Shown here: one piece after another, positions 14,475 to 23,716 of the stretch
Position numbering within the stretch: position 1 is the stretch's first letter
How the letters are laid out: each line of letters begins with the position of its first letter
The notes under the pieces: generated by a model
What the model was told of the DNA's origin: nothing
Seen by the model: the letters and a program-made list of their open reading frames with translations, nothing else
The model's database searches: none
Assembly (NCBI GenBank): GCA_012523575.1
Contig: JAAYIF010000029.1
Coordinates: 1-40,462 of the forward strand
Direction of reading: 5' to 3'
Origin: Clostridia bacterium
Lineage (GTDB): Bacteria; Bacillota; DTU086
DNA: 40,462 nucleotides
Translations under genes and position numbers: made by a program

Positions 14475-15491
14475 ATGCAAAACTTCATTCCCCAAAGGGT
14501 TTATATAGAACCTGCGGCTTTAGAATACCCTTTGGGTAAACATTTATATGAATATTTTAAATCCCAAGGAATACCAACTAAATACACAACTTCCCATAAT
14601 CGCGTCGTTGGAATCCCCGGAAAAACTCCCCCTGAAGCATTTAGGGAAGCAAAAAACACCCTGGTCATCGGAATAAGAAAAAGCAAAAAATTTGAAACAT
14701 GCAGGCCCTCTGCCCACTTTCAGCTGCCTTTGGTGACGGGCTGCCCGGGGAAATGTGAATATTGCTACCTTGCAACCAATCTTGGGAGAAAACCATATAT
14801 TCGTGTATATGTCAATGTAGGCGAAATCTTATCCATTGCAAAGGATTATATGGAACAGCGGAAGCCGGAAATAACATTATTTGAAGGAGCCGCCACCAGT
14901 GATCCCCTTCCTGTGGAGGCATATACGGGATCTTTAAAGAAAACCATTGAATTTTTTTCAGATCAGCAGTTTGGCCGCTTTAGATTTGTGACCAAATTCA
15001 CCAACGTGGACAGTCTTCTTCCCGTTGAACATAAAGGAAAAACCCACTTTCGTTTCAGCATCAACCTTCCCGAAATAATAAACACCTTCGAACACGGAAC
15101 TCCAACCCTGGAAGAAAGGTTAAAAGCCGCAGAAAAAGTTTCCCGTGCAGGTTATCCTCTGGGTATTATGATCGCGCCTATTTTCCTCGAAGGAAGCTGG
15201 CAGGACAACTACTTTGAACTGCTCAAAACCGTAAAAAAGTTTATTTCGGATACTCCTTTATCCTTTGAACTCATTACCCACCGGTTTACCAAAAGGGCAA
15301 AATCAACCATTTTAGATATTTTTCCCGGCACACAGCTTTCCATGGATGAAGAAAAGCGCAGATTCAAATATGGACAATTTGGGTATGGTAAATACCTTTA
15401 TCCCAAAGACCTTATAAATGAAGCAAAGGAGTTTTTTATGGAGAACATCAACAGCCTTTTTAAAGACGCAACGGTGGAATATTTTGTTTAA
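14475..15491 (+). CDS. splB: Spore photoproduct lyase
   Basis: A 338-residue radical SAM enzyme that repairs the 5-thyminyl-5,6-dihydrothymine lesion in spore DNA during germination. The iron-sulfur cluster cysteines are C90, C94 and C97 in 'CPGKCEYC', the CX3CX2C spacing used by this family. The length matches the Bacillus enzyme (342). Where the Bacillus protein has the H-donor cysteine C141 in 'FEASCTSD', this one reads 'FEGAATSD' (Ala at 140). A cysteine at 76 lies in 'KFETCRPSA' instead. GGAGG precedes the ATG by six bases. The stop overlaps the stop of metH on the other strand by four bases. Its presence marks a spore former. Confidence 0.95.
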   Translation: MQNFIPQRVYIEPAALEYPLGKHLYEYFKSQGIPTKYTTSHNRVVGIPGKTPPEAFREAKNTLVIGIRKSKKFETCRPSAHFQLPLVTGCPGKCEYCYLATNLGRKPYIRVYVNVGEILSIAKDYMEQRKPEITLFEGAATSDPLPVEAYTGSLKKTIEFFSDQQFGRFRFVTKFTNVDSLLPVEHKGKTHFRFSINLPEIINTFEHGTPTLEERLKAAEKVSRAGYPLGIMIAPIFLEGSWQDNYFELLKTVKKFISDTPLSFELITHRFTKRAKSTILDIFPGTQLSMDEEKRRFKYGQFGYGKYLYPKDLINEAKEFFMENINSLFKDATVEYFV

Positions 15492-17914
15492 ATTTTTCCC
15501 TCCATAAGCTTACTCACAATATTTACCGCTGCCACGGCATCTTTACCGTACCCGTCCGCCCCAATTTCCCGGGCATACCGCTCAGTTACAGCAGCTCCCC
15601 CCACAATTACTTTAAAGGGTAAATTGTTTTTCTTGATTATATCTATAATCTCCCCCATTCTGGGCATTGTGGTGGTCATTAAGGCACTTAATCCTATGAC
15701 TTCTGCCTTTTCCCTCTGGGCAGCTTCTATTATTGTTTCATTGGGAATATTTTTCCCCAGATCCACCACATTAAAACCGTGATTTTTTAGCATAATGGCA
15801 ACAATATTTTTCCCGATATCGTGTATATCCCCTTTTACCGTTGCCAGCACCACAGTTCCCCTGTATCTTTTTTCAACCCTTTCCAATTCCGGCTTCAAAC
15901 GTTTAAAGGCTTCCTGCATTGCATCCGCAGAAAGCATCAGTTGTGGGAGAAAATATTCTCCCTTCTCATACTTCCTCCCCACTTCTTCAAGGGCAGGTAT
16001 TAAATATTTGTCCAAAATGTCCATTGGATTAATTTTTTCATCTAAGGATTTTTCCACTAAGGAAGTAATATTTTCCCTGTCCCCCCTTATCACGGCTTCC
16101 ATTAAAGGATGCATTTTAGGTTCTTTATCCGAGGGTAGTTCCTTATCTTTTACTTGACTTTCCCCTTTTTTTTCATTTACCGTTTGGGAAAATCGGGCAA
16201 CATAATGTTCTGCATTTTTATCCCTGCCTGCAATCATAGCACCGGCATAAAAGGCATCCAGCATATCCGTATCCAGAGGGTTAATGATGGCGGCATCAAG
16301 ACCCCTCTCTAGGGCAGCCGTTAAAAAGGCCCTGTTTAATACCGAACGCATGGGCAGACCGAATGATATGTTGGACACTCCAAGCACTGTGGGTAAACCC
16401 AAAATTTTTCTAACAAGCTCTATGCTTTCCAAGGTAACCAATGCCGATCTGGGCTCGGCACTTACAGCAAGGGTAAGGCAGTCAATGATCAGATCCTTGG
16501 AAGGTATCCCTAAGTCCTGGGCATACTCTAAAATCCTAGCTGCTGCTTTCAACCTTTCTTCCGCACTTTCCGGTATCCCCCGCTCATCCAAGCATAATCC
16601 TATTACCGCAGCTCCATATCTTTTTACCAGCGGTAGAATTTTTTTCAATGATTCTGTTTCTGCGGTAACGGAATTTACCACCGCTTTTCCATGGTAAGCC
16701 TTTAAGCCTGCTTCAAGGGTACAGGGATTGGAACTGTCAAGAACAAGGGGCGCATTAACTGTGCTCTGCACGGCTTGTACCGCAGCTTTCATTAAAGCGG
16801 GTTCATCCACCCCGGGCACCCCCACGTTAACATCAAGAAGATGAGCACCCGCTTTCTCCTTGGAAATAGCATCGGCTTTTATGACCTTTGTCTTTCCCTC
16901 GCGGATTTCATCGGCCAAATACTTTTTTCCTGTAGGATTTATACGTTCTCCAATTATAACGGGAAAACAATTATGACCTATTTTTTCGGTTCTTGAACGC
17001 CCAGCTGCCCTTAAAGGAAAAAGCCTGGATCTGTGATTGGGTTTTAATCCCTGAAGCTCCCCTGCAATGGCAGCGGTATGTTCAGGAGTACTGCCGCAGC
17101 AGGACCCCACCATGACTGCACCAAGGGAAACAAATTTTTTTGAATAATTAGCCATGCTCTGGGGTGTTTCTTTAAACATAGTCCGCCCGTTGATCAGTTC
17201 CGGCATGCCTGCATTGGGTTCCACAAGAACAGGTAAATTTGTAGCTCTACAGAGGATCTCCACAACTTTCTCCAGCTCCTTAGGGCCCCCTGAACAGTTT
17301 ACTCCCACGGCATGGGCACCCAGGCTTTCTAACACAACGGCAGCGGTCTCTGGATCCGTTCCCGTAAGAGTCCTTTCCCTTTCGGCATAGGTCATGGATG
17401 CTATTACAGAAATATCCCCGGCGTCTTTGGCCGCCAAAAGAGCTGCCCTAATTTCCCCCAAATCGGACATTGTTTCCAGTATAATAGCATCGGCACCAGC
17501 TCTTATTAAAGCTCTGGCCTGCTCATAAAAAATATCATAAGCCTCGTCAAAGGATAAGTCTCCCAGGGGTTCAATAAAAACACCCAGAGGTCCTATGGAA
17601 CCGACAACAAACCCCTTTTCTCCCACAGCTTCCCGAGCCAGCCTAACCCCGGCCGCATTTATATCCTCCAAACGATTAACCAGTCCGTATTCAGCGAGCT
17701 TTATCCTGTTGGCACCAAAGGTATTGGTGGTCACAGCTTTGGCACCGGATTCAAAATAGGCCCTGTGAATCTTTACAACATAATCAGGCTTATTTATATT
17801 CCATATCTCAGGGGGTTCGTTTTCTGAAAGCCCCATCTTCTGCAATTCTGTTCCCATGGCACCGTCAAAAACCAATATATTGCTTTTTATGTAATTAAGG
17901 ATTTCCGTTTTCAA
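15488..17914 (-). CDS. metH: Cobalamin-dependent methionine synthase core (no activation domain)
   Basis: An 808-residue enzyme that moves methyl from methyl-THF via methylcobalamin to homocysteine. Domains in order: homocysteine methyltransferase barrel with zinc cysteines at about 207, 272 and 273 (GVNCSGG, GSCCGS); pterin-binding domain (about 315-575); helical cap and cobalamin-binding domain (about 600-808) with DIHDIG, the lower-axial His near 698. The AdoMet reactivation domain of the 1200-residue E. coli enzyme is absent and is supplied by the overlapping upstream gene. A TTG at 17914 follows AAGGGTGG by eight bases and is preferred over a GTG that lies within that site. The overlap with the reactivation gene (20 bp) means coupled translation. 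Confidence 0.95.
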   Translation of the reverse strand: MKTEILNYIKSNILVFDGAMGTELQKMGLSENEPPEIWNINKPDYVVKIHRAYFESGAKAVTTNTFGANRIKLAEYGLVNRLEDINAAGVRLAREAVGEKGFVVGSIGPLGVFIEPLGDLSFDEAYDIFYEQARALIRAGADAIILETMSDLGEIRAALLAAKDAGDISVIASMTYAERERTLTGTDPETAAVVLESLGAHAVGVNCSGGPKELEKVVEILCRATNLPVLVEPNAGMPELINGRTMFKETPQSMANYSKKFVSLGAVMVGSCCGSTPEHTAAIAGELQGLKPNHRSRLFPLRAAGRSRTEKIGHNCFPVIIGERINPTGKKYLADEIREGKTKVIKADAISKEKAGAHLLDVNVGVPGVDEPALMKAAVQAVQSTVNAPLVLDSSNPCTLEAGLKAYHGKAVVNSVTAETESLKKILPLVKRYGAAVIGLCLDERGIPESAEERLKAAARILEYAQDLGIPSKDLIIDCLTLAVSAEPRSALVTLESIELVRKILGLPTVLGVSNISFGLPMRSVLNRAFLTAALERGLDAAIINPLDTDMLDAFYAGAMIAGRDKNAEHYVARFSQTVNEKKGESQVKDKELPSDKEPKMHPLMEAVIRGDRENITSLVEKSLDEKINPMDILDKYLIPALEEVGRKYEKGEYFLPQLMLSADAMQEAFKRLKPELERVEKRYRGTVVLATVKGDIHDIGKNIVAIMLKNHGFNVVDLGKNIPNETIIEAAQREKAEVIGLSALMTTTMPRMGEIIDIIKKNNLPFKVIVGGAAVTERYAREIGADGYGKDAVAAVNIVSKLMEGKI

Positions 17915-18560
17915 GACTGTTCCCACCCTTCTTTTCCCCTAAAGCCCCTGCGGGTACCCATCCCTTGGCAGCTATTACCGACTTTCTGGGCACCAGCTGA
18001 AAGCTCTCAAGCACCCTAAGGCCTATTTCCTCTTCCGCGTTTAAAAGCCTTGATATGTCAAGGTTCGCTTCAATATCCCACAAACCATATCCCGGGCTAA
18101 CCCTTGAAAGGGTTGAATAACCCTTCACTTTTGCCTGGTTTTTTACTGCATTATCTATCCAATTGGCTGCCTGCTCCACTGCATCGGAACCCACGGCATC
18201 CAGTATAACAGCTTCTGTTGATTTTCCTTCATTAAAAAATTGTTCAATCATTTTGTCAATTTCTTCGCCTATTGTTACAGCCAAAAATGTTATTTTTCTA
18301 CATCTAGACATATACCTGGTTATCTTTTCCCCTTTAAGCTGAAACTTTGTATTCTTAAATAAGACCTTGTCCTCTGATATGTTTTCAACATCAAGGGTAT
18401 GGTACAATCCTTTGGGCTCTATATAAGAAAGGGAATAACTGATGATCCTATGTACCAGTTCTACAAAGAAGGGATCTATTTGTTTATCTCCCTTAATCCC
18501 TAAATACCGAAAAATTTCTGAGGTGTCCAATTGAATGGGGATCTGTCGAAGAAAAAACAT
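17895..18560 (-). CDS. Methionine synthase reactivation-domain protein
   Basis: About 221 residues resembling the vitamin B12-dependent methionine synthase activation domain as a free-standing protein. It would reductively methylate oxidised cob(II)alamin with AdoMet. Features include 'GSDAVEQAAN' and 'SRVSPGYGLWDIEAN', the latter resembling the conserved RxxPGYp motif that binds AdoMet, and 'LVPRKSVIAAKGW' at the end. It lies upstream of metH with a 20-bp overlap. The start is uncertain: ATG at 18560 with a weak site, or GTG at 18569. The split into two genes is common in Firmicutes. Confidence 0.85.
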   Translation of the reverse strand: MFFLRQIPIQLDTSEIFRYLGIKGDKQIDPFFVELVHRIISYSLSYIEPKGLYHTLDVENISEDKVLFKNTKFQLKGEKITRYMSRCRKITFLAVTIGEEIDKMIEQFFNEGKSTEAVILDAVGSDAVEQAANWIDNAVKNQAKVKGYSTLSRVSPGYGLWDIEANLDISRLLNAEEEIGLRVLESFQLVPRKSVIAAKGWVPAGALGEKKGGNSLENGNP

Positions 18561-18606
18561 TGTCAACACACCAAAACAGTCTTATTTTTAATAACAAAAG
18601 CCGCCC

Positions 18607-19299
18607 CTAATCAATAATTTTTACAGGTGCAAAATCCGTATAATCACAAGCCACAAACCTGTATTCAATACCATCAATGTTCCCTTCCACGGCAAAACGG
18701 TGATCTGGCCCGTGCAAATGTCCGTAAACACACCATTTAACCCGGTACTCATTAAAAAGCTTCCTGTATCCTGGATCAAGGACACCGTTGTTAAAGGGCG
18801 GGAAATGCATCATAAAAAGCTTTTCACCATACCCTTCAACCTCTGCTTTTTTTAAAGACATTTCTGCACGCAAGAGCTCGCGATTATATATTTTCTCGTC
18901 TTCAGGTAAATAATTGTTGTTATGGGGTAATAGCCAGCCCCTGCTTCCGCAAACAGCGATCTTCCCAATGGGAACAAAATCATTCTGAATAACAAACATT
19001 CCCTGGGGCAAAGCATTTCTCAATTTGGATATGCCCTTCCACCAATAATCATGATTCCCCCTAATTAAAATCTTTTTCCCGGGAAGCCCGGCAATGAAAT
19101 CTAAATCCAAAAGGGCTTTCTTTAAATCCATTGCCCATGAAATATCACCGCATACAAGGACCCAATCATCATCACTGACATTTCGGCGCCAGTTTTTTTC
19201 AATTTTTTTATGATGGTTTTCCCAGTGAGCACCAAATATATCCATGGGTTTGGGCTCCCCTAGAGATAAATGTAGATCCGCAATGGCAAATACACCCAT
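18607..19299 (-). CDS. Calcineurin-type metallophosphoesterase
   Basis: About 230 residues with the metal-binding motifs of the family: 'DLHLS' at the start, 'GDISW', 'GNHDYWW', a distal histidine in 'MMHFPP' and 'GHLHG' near the C-terminus. The substrate is unknown; it resembles cytosolic bacterial phosphoesterases. An ATG at 19299, behind GCGGGG, gives the usual family start (MGVFAIADLH). A longer frame with ATG at 19347 is possible but has no ribosome-binding site. The gene sits 38 bp upstream of the reactivation gene. Confidence 0.88.
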   Translation of the reverse strand: MGVFAIADLHLSLGEPKPMDIFGAHWENHHKKIEKNWRRNVSDDDWVLVCGDISWAMDLKKALLDLDFIAGLPGKKILIRGNHDYWWKGISKLRNALPQGMFVIQNDFVPIGKIAVCGSRGWLLPHNNNYLPEDEKIYNRELLRAEMSLKKAEVEGYGEKLFMMHFPPFNNGVLDPGYRKLFNEYRVKWCVYGHLHGPDHRFAVEGNIDGIEYRFVACDYTDFAPVKIID

Positions 19300-19393
19300 T
19301 GTAAAAACCCCGCATTTCGTTAAAACTGTTGCCGCAGAAAGCAACATTAATCTATAATATAAAACAAAAGTACAAAAACCGGAGGAAGCTTCG

Positions 19394-19666
19394 ATGGAAT
19401 GTGAAAAAAAAGAAGCTTATCCCACAGAATTCGAATTAAAAATATATAACGAAGTTTTGGAGCAGTTTAAATTGAGTTACAAAGAAAATGCCCATATTTA
19501 CAAATCCTTTGAAGATGCTAGAATCCCTTCAGAAAGGGAAAAGCTGGCTGAAAAAATTAAAGAAATTGAAGTAGGAATAATTTTTTCCATTGACGAAAAA
19601 TATAACCTTTCCTTTGATAAGGTGGCTCAAATATACCTTAAGGTTGATTTCTTTAAAAATAAATAA
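19394..19666 (+). CDS. Small unknown protein
   Basis: A 90-residue, charged, mostly helical protein with no recognised domain. GGAGGAA lies about seven bases before the ATG. Its stop is three bases from the end of the convergent YchF-like gene, with no clear terminator between them. It is divergent from the metallophosphoesterase; the promoters would share the 19300-19393 gap. Confidence 0.75.
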   Translation: MECEKKEAYPTEFELKIYNEVLEQFKLSYKENAHIYKSFEDARIPSEREKLAEKIKEIEVGIIFSIDEKYNLSFDKVAQIYLKVDFFKNK

Positions 19667-19668
19667 AT

Positions 19669-20748
19669 TTATACATTGAATCTAAACTGGATTATATCCC
19701 CATCCTGAACGATATAGTCTTTGCCTTCTAAGCGATATAATCCTCTTTTTCTTGCTTCTTTCTCGGAACCACATGCTTTAAAATCTTCAAAACCCACAAC
19801 TTCGGCCCGGATAAAACCCCGTTCCATATCAGAATGAACTTTTCCCGCAGCTTTTCTAGCATTGGTACCCTCTGTAATAACCCATGCCTTTACTTCATCC
19901 TTACCCACAGTAAAAAACGTTATTAGATCAAGACTGTCGAAAATCGCCCTTGAAATTCTTTCGCTGCCGGGCTGCTCCACACCCATCTCCTTTAAAAACA
20001 TCAATTGGTCCGAAGCATCTAGCTCACTGATCTCCTGCTCAAGCACTGCACACATCTCAATTAATTTATGATCTCTTTCCTTTGCCCACCCATGCACATA
20101 TTCCTTTTCAGGATATCCTTCGCTTAGCTGGTCCTCATCTAAATTAATAACCAATATCATGGGTTTTGAAGTCAAAAAACTTAAATGATGTACCGCTCTT
20201 TTTTCAATTTCCGAGAGGTCAACACTGCTTATGGGAATCTCCTTTTCCAAAGCCTCCCTTAATTTTAAAAGAGCCGAAAGCTCGGCTTCAGTTTCATTGG
20301 TAATGCCCTTTTTTTGACGGGTTTCTTCTATATTGCTGATCCTCGTTTCTATAAGCTGAAGGTCGTTCAATATAAGCTCGGTGCTAATAAAATCAATATC
20401 CCTTTTAATATCTACATCTCCTTCTACATGCCAAACAGCTTCATTTCTAAATCCTCTTACAACATTTATGAGGACATCGGCTTTGCGGATCTCCTCAAAA
20501 AATTTTCTCATCTGCTCCCTGTCCATTTCCCCGGGGTTAAATCCTGGAATATCCATAATTTCCAAAAAAGCATACGTTTTCTTTTCGGGTTTGTAAAGCG
20601 TCCATAAATAATCAAGGCGGCTGTCAGGAACACTGACTGTCCCTATATTAACCTGACCATGACGTGAAGGAACATTCTTTGTTAATAGATTGAATATTGT
20701 AGTTTTTCCCACCGCAGGAAGTCCCATAATGCCACATGTAACCGCCAA
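19669..20748 (-). CDS. YchF-like GTPase/ATPase (Obg family)
   Basis: A 359-residue protein with the G1 loop GLPAVGKTT (9-17), DIPG as G3, and 'NLDE' where G4 is normally NKxD; YchF proteins have such a changed site and favour ATP. The C-terminus has the TGS-type domain ending 'YIVQDGDIIQFRFNV'. The P-loop and several segments differ from the E. coli-type (GLPNVGKST), so this is a divergent subgroup. Typical roles are ribosome-associated and stress-linked. The start is TTG with AAGGAG about 12 bases away. Confidence 0.85.
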   Translation of the reverse strand: MAVTCGIMGLPAVGKTTIFNLLTKNVPSRHGQVNIGTVSVPDSRLDYLWTLYKPEKKTYAFLEIMDIPGFNPGEMDREQMRKFFEEIRKADVLINVVRGFRNEAVWHVEGDVDIKRDIDFISTELILNDLQLIETRISNIEETRQKKGITNETEAELSALLKLREALEKEIPISSVDLSEIEKRAVHHLSFLTSKPMILVINLDEDQLSEGYPEKEYVHGWAKERDHKLIEMCAVLEQEISELDASDQLMFLKEMGVEQPGSERISRAIFDSLDLITFFTVGKDEVKAWVITEGTNARKAAGKVHSDMERGFIRAEVVGFEDFKACGSEKEARKRGLYRLEGKDYIVQDGDIIQFRFNV

Positions 20749-20779
20749 TGTATCTATTCACTCCTTATAATTTTTATAA

Positions 20780-21283
20780 CTAATCCACTACCCAATAATT
20801 ATCGCTTTCGGGTTCAGGTCTTCTTTTACGTTTAACCTCTGTTTTCCACAGTTTAGCAAAAAACAAAGTAACAGCAAAGGCTAAAATAAACCTTCCCAGA
20901 AAAACAATATAGGGATCTGCCCCAATGGCAATAAATAAAATATTATCTTCAAAGATGGAATGAAAAATTGATAGAAATATAATAGTCAAATAAAGATCCC
21001 TTTTTGTAATAAGGCCCTCCCTTGCCGATTGAATAATTAATCCCCCTCCATAAGCTATTCCAAAAAAAAGCCCGGTCAGTAGGGGTAAGGAAGAATATTT
21101 TGACATTTTAAAAATTCGCAGCAAAGGATATAAAATAAAAGATAATTTGTCGTATAATCTCAATTCCTTAATGAATTGAAGCACTATCATTAACGGAATT
21201 ACTATTATCGCAATCTGTATTAAGAAGGACAAAGTCTCATTAAAAACATCATAGATAATATTTAGAATATCCAAGAAGTCCAC
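20780..21283 (-). CDS. Nucleoside-recognition (gate) domain membrane protein, second gene
   Basis: A 167-residue protein with four to five hydrophobic segments. It resembles the halves of the 'nucleoside recognition' (gate) family also found in the sporulation proteins SpmA and SpmB. The C-terminal tail is polar and charged (KRKRRPEPE). The start is GTG or a TTG three codons later. It lies 16 bp after its partner gene, and together they look like one split transporter. The substrate is not known. Confidence 0.7.
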   Translation of the reverse strand: MDFLDILNIIYDVFNETLSFLIQIAIIVIPLMIVLQFIKELRLYDKLSFILYPLLRIFKMSKYSSLPLLTGLFFGIAYGGGLIIQSAREGLITKRDLYLTIIFLSIFHSIFEDNILFIAIGADPYIVFLGRFILAFAVTLFFAKLWKTEVKRKRRPEPESDNYWVVD

Positions 21284-21299
21284 ACCTTTCCCTAAAAAT

Positions 21300-21719
21300 T
21301 TAAAGAACTAAATTTAAAATAAAACCGCTTATTAAGGCTGCCATTAATCTTATAAACAAAATTGGGAGAACTTTAGCACCGGCTTTTTTTGTGATTGCCA
21401 GCTCGATGGGCAAACTGTGAGAAAATAAAAGCATAACCGCAATAATAGTGACCTGCTTGCTGTTTAACGACAGTGCCTCGATGGCTCCCAGTGCGGGGTA
21501 TAGATTTAAAACATTACCAAGAACAAAGGGCAAAGCAGCTTCTCCTGGAAGACCAAAGTAAATCATAAAGGGTTCAAAAATACCGGAAAGCCGATCCAGC
21601 GCATTAATATGCTCTAAAATTACAATAAAAAAATAAACCGGTATCACTGTTTTGGTGAGATCCCAAGTAAGCTGAATACCGCTTTTTATTCCATTTCTCA
21701 AAATAGTCCAAAATGTCAA
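21300..21719 (-). CDS. Nucleoside-recognition (gate) domain membrane protein, first gene
   Basis: A 139-residue integral membrane protein with about four hydrophobic helices and short loops (for example 'HINALDRLSGIFEP', 'LPGEAALPFVLGN', typical of the gate domain family). The TTG start has GGGG about ten bases before it. Together with the next gene it would form a two-subunit gate module. It is possibly linked to sporulation, as in SpmA/SpmB, but this is inference. Confidence 0.7.
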   Translation of the reverse strand: MTFWTILRNGIKSGIQLTWDLTKTVIPVYFFIVILEHINALDRLSGIFEPFMIYFGLPGEAALPFVLGNVLNLYPALGAIEALSLNSKQVTIIAVMLLFSHSLPIELAITKKAGAKVLPILFIRLMAALISGFILNLVL

Positions 21720-21841
21720 TTATACAATCCCCTTCCCTTCCAAAATTAATTATTCTAATGATATGTTAAAAATCCTCCAAGATTCCCTTTCTTTCGGCAC
21801 AACTAACTTATAATTAATTGCTTGCAGGGATTTTATAAATA

Positions 21842-21876
21842 TAAATAAAAATGCCGGCACTATATGCCGACATTTT
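21842..21876 (-). terminator. Terminator of tRNA-Leu(GAG)
   Basis: A 12-bp stem with one wobble (21848-21859 with 21865-21876) and a 5-base loop is followed on the minus strand by T-rich sequence, 13 bp after the tRNA. Confidence 0.8.
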
Positions 21877-21888
21877 ATAAAAATTTAG

Positions 21889-21975
21889 TGGTGCGGTGAG
21901 CGAGAGTCGAACTCGCACGCCCGCCAGGGCACTGCCCCCTCAAGACAGCGCGTCTGCCTGTTCCGCCATCACCGC
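21889..21975 (-). tRNA. tRNA-Leu, anticodon GAG
   Basis: On the minus strand: acceptor GCGGTGA pairs with TCACCGC, followed by discriminator A and encoded CCA. The anticodon stem is CTGTC/GGCAG around the loop TTGAGGG (anticodon GAG). The long variable arm and standard T arm (GTTCGACTC) identify leucine; it reads CUC and CUU. A promoter and terminator bracket it. Confidence 0.95.
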
Positions 21976-21999
21976 ACACTACTTTTATTTGCAAATTGT

Positions 22000-22029
22000 A
22001 TTATAACATACACTGCAATGATTATGCAA
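22000..22029 (-). promoter_or_regulatory. Promoter of tRNA-Leu(GAG)
   Basis: On the minus strand a -35 TTGCAT (22029-22024) and a -10 TATAAT (22005-22000) are separated by 18 bp. The -10 is about 25 bp upstream of the mature tRNA 5' end. Confidence 0.75.
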
Positions 22030-22057
22030 GTTTAATTCATTCTCCCATTTAATATTA

Positions 22058-22969
22058 TTATGATGTTATGTCCTGCATATCCTTCATCACTTTTCCGCTG
22101 CTACTTTGTATTTCACTGACTTCAGACAGTATCATTCCCAAAAATACAAGAGCCGCCCCCAACAAACCCATGGGACCCAATACTTCTCCAAGGAGAAAAT
22201 ATCCGGCCATACCCGCAAAAACCGGCTCCAAAGAAAAAATCACCGCTGTGTGCATTGGAGTAGTATATCTCTGCATGCTGTTCTGAATAAAAAAGGCCAA
22301 TGCGGTGGCGGGAATGGCCGTGGTCAGCAGTCCTATCCAAACATCTTTGGTAAAGCACAGTGGAAGATGGGATTCAAAGGCCAAACCGGCAAGGCCGCTT
22401 ATAACAGCCACAGTACCAATCTGAATCGTAGTGAGCAGAGTGGGATTAATATTTGAAACATAGCGGCCAACAAAAACAATATGAAGGGCAAAACAAAAGG
22501 CGCACATGAGCATAAGAAAATCTCCGGGATTAAAGCTGTAGTTTTCTTTTAAAGAAAGCATTCCCACTCCCACGGCTGCACAAAGGGCTCCCACAGCAGC
22601 TGTTTTTGACGGTAGGGTTCTGTTAATTACCGAGTAAATAAGGGGCACAATAACCACGGACAATCCCGTAATAAAACCTGCATTGGAAACAGTGGTATAC
22701 TGCAGACCTATGGTTTGAAAGGCATAACCGCCAAAAAGAAAAACTCCCAACAATATGCCAGGAAAAAGTATTTTTTTGCTGTTTTCTTTTAAGAGGCCAA
22801 TACAAAAGAAAATCATAAAAATAAAGGCTATGCCAAACCTGAAGGCAAGAAAAGTATAAGGAGCCATGTCGGCAATTGCATTTTTAACGGTTACAAAGGT
22901 AATACCCCAGATAAAAGCTATAATTGTTAAGGACGCATCCGCCTTTATTCTTTTTTTCTTATCGTACAA
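22058..22969 (-). CDS. EamA/DMT-family exporter
   Basis: A 303-residue membrane protein with about ten hydrophobic segments arranged as two repeats, the EamA fold. 'FIWGITFVTVKNAIAD' near the start and 'SLEPVFAGMAGYFLLGE' in the second half are family hallmarks. These proteins move metabolites such as amino acids out of or into the cell; the substrate is unknown. The start is TTG with AGAGGTGA upstream. It lies 25 bp after the amino acid ABC transporter genes and may share their transcript. Confidence 0.88.
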   Translation of the reverse strand: MYDKKKRIKADASLTIIAFIWGITFVTVKNAIADMAPYTFLAFRFGIAFIFMIFFCIGLLKENSKKILFPGILLGVFLFGGYAFQTIGLQYTTVSNAGFITGLSVVIVPLIYSVINRTLPSKTAAVGALCAAVGVGMLSLKENYSFNPGDFLMLMCAFCFALHIVFVGRYVSNINPTLLTTIQIGTVAVISGLAGLAFESHLPLCFTKDVWIGLLTTAIPATALAFFIQNSMQRYTTPMHTAVIFSLEPVFAGMAGYFLLGEVLGPMGLLGAALVFLGMILSEVSEIQSSSGKVMKDMQDITS

Positions 22970-22993
22970 TTTTAATTTTCACCTCTAAACCTG

Positions 22994-23716
22994 CTACAAT
23001 ATTTTGCTTAAAAAAGCTCTGGTTCTTTCATTTTTAGCATTATTAAAAATCTCATCTGGGGTTCCTTCTTCCAGAAAATAGCCGTCATCAATAAATATTA
23101 CCCGATCTCCCACTTCCCGGGCAAATCCCATTTCATGGGTTACCACAACCATGGTCATACCTTCTATGGCAAGGGTTTTCATAACAGTTAACACTTCTCC
23201 CACAACTTCGGGGTCCAAAGCGGAAGTGGGCTCATCAAAGAGCATGACCTTTGGCCTCATTGCCAAAGCCCTGGCAATGGCCACGCGCTGCTGTTGACCC
23301 CCTGAAAGCTGTTCGGGATAGGAATTTCTTTTGTCTGTCAAACCAACTTTTGCCAAAAGCTCCTCGGCAATTTCCATGGCTTCTTTTTTAGACTTTTTTC
23401 TTACCTTCATGGGTGCAAGCATTATGTTTTCCAGCGCCGTGAGATGGGGAAATAAATTAAATCTCTGAAAAACCATCCCCACTTCCTGTCTAATCAAATT
23501 AATATCGGTTTTATCGCCCGTAACAGGTATATTATCAATAATTATTTCCCCGGAGGTGGGCTCTTCCAAGCGGTTTAGACATCTCAAAAAGGTACTTTTC
23601 CCGGAACCGCTGGGGCCAATTATGCACACAACCTCTTGTTCTTTAATGTGGCAGTTGATGCCTTTGAGAACTTCAAGATCTCCGAATTTTTTATACAGAT
23701 CTTTGACCACTATCAC
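22994..23716 (-). CDS. glnQ: Polar amino acid ABC transporter ATPase
   Basis: A 240-residue nucleotide-binding protein that drives uptake by the neighbouring permease. Walker [10 protein letters not shown] is at 34-42, the signature LSGGQQQR at 137-144, Walker B VMLFDEP at 157-163 and the switch His in 'VVTHEMGF'. The length is standard. The start is GTG with AAAGGAG upstream, and it overlaps the permease gene by 26 bp. The order SBP, permease, ATPase matches the HisJ/GlnH type; glutamine is a guess, and other polar amino acids are equally possible. Confidence 0.92.
   Translation of the reverse strand: MIVVKDLYKKFGDLEVLKGINCHIKEQEVVCIIGPSGSGKSTFLRCLNRLEEPTSGEIIIDNIPVTGDKTDINLIRQEVGMVFQRFNLFPHLTALENIMLAPMKVRKKSKKEAMEIAEELLAKVGLTDKRNSYPEQLSGGQQQRVAIARALAMRPKVMLFDEPTSALDPEVVGEVLTVMKTLAIEGMTMVVVTHEMGFAREVGDRVIFIDDGYFLEEGTPDEIFNNAKNERTRAFLSKIL

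Noticed and set aside
18560-19393. A SAM or cobalamin riboswitch near metH
   Set aside because: The gaps are very short (37 and 94 bp) and show no long paired structure.
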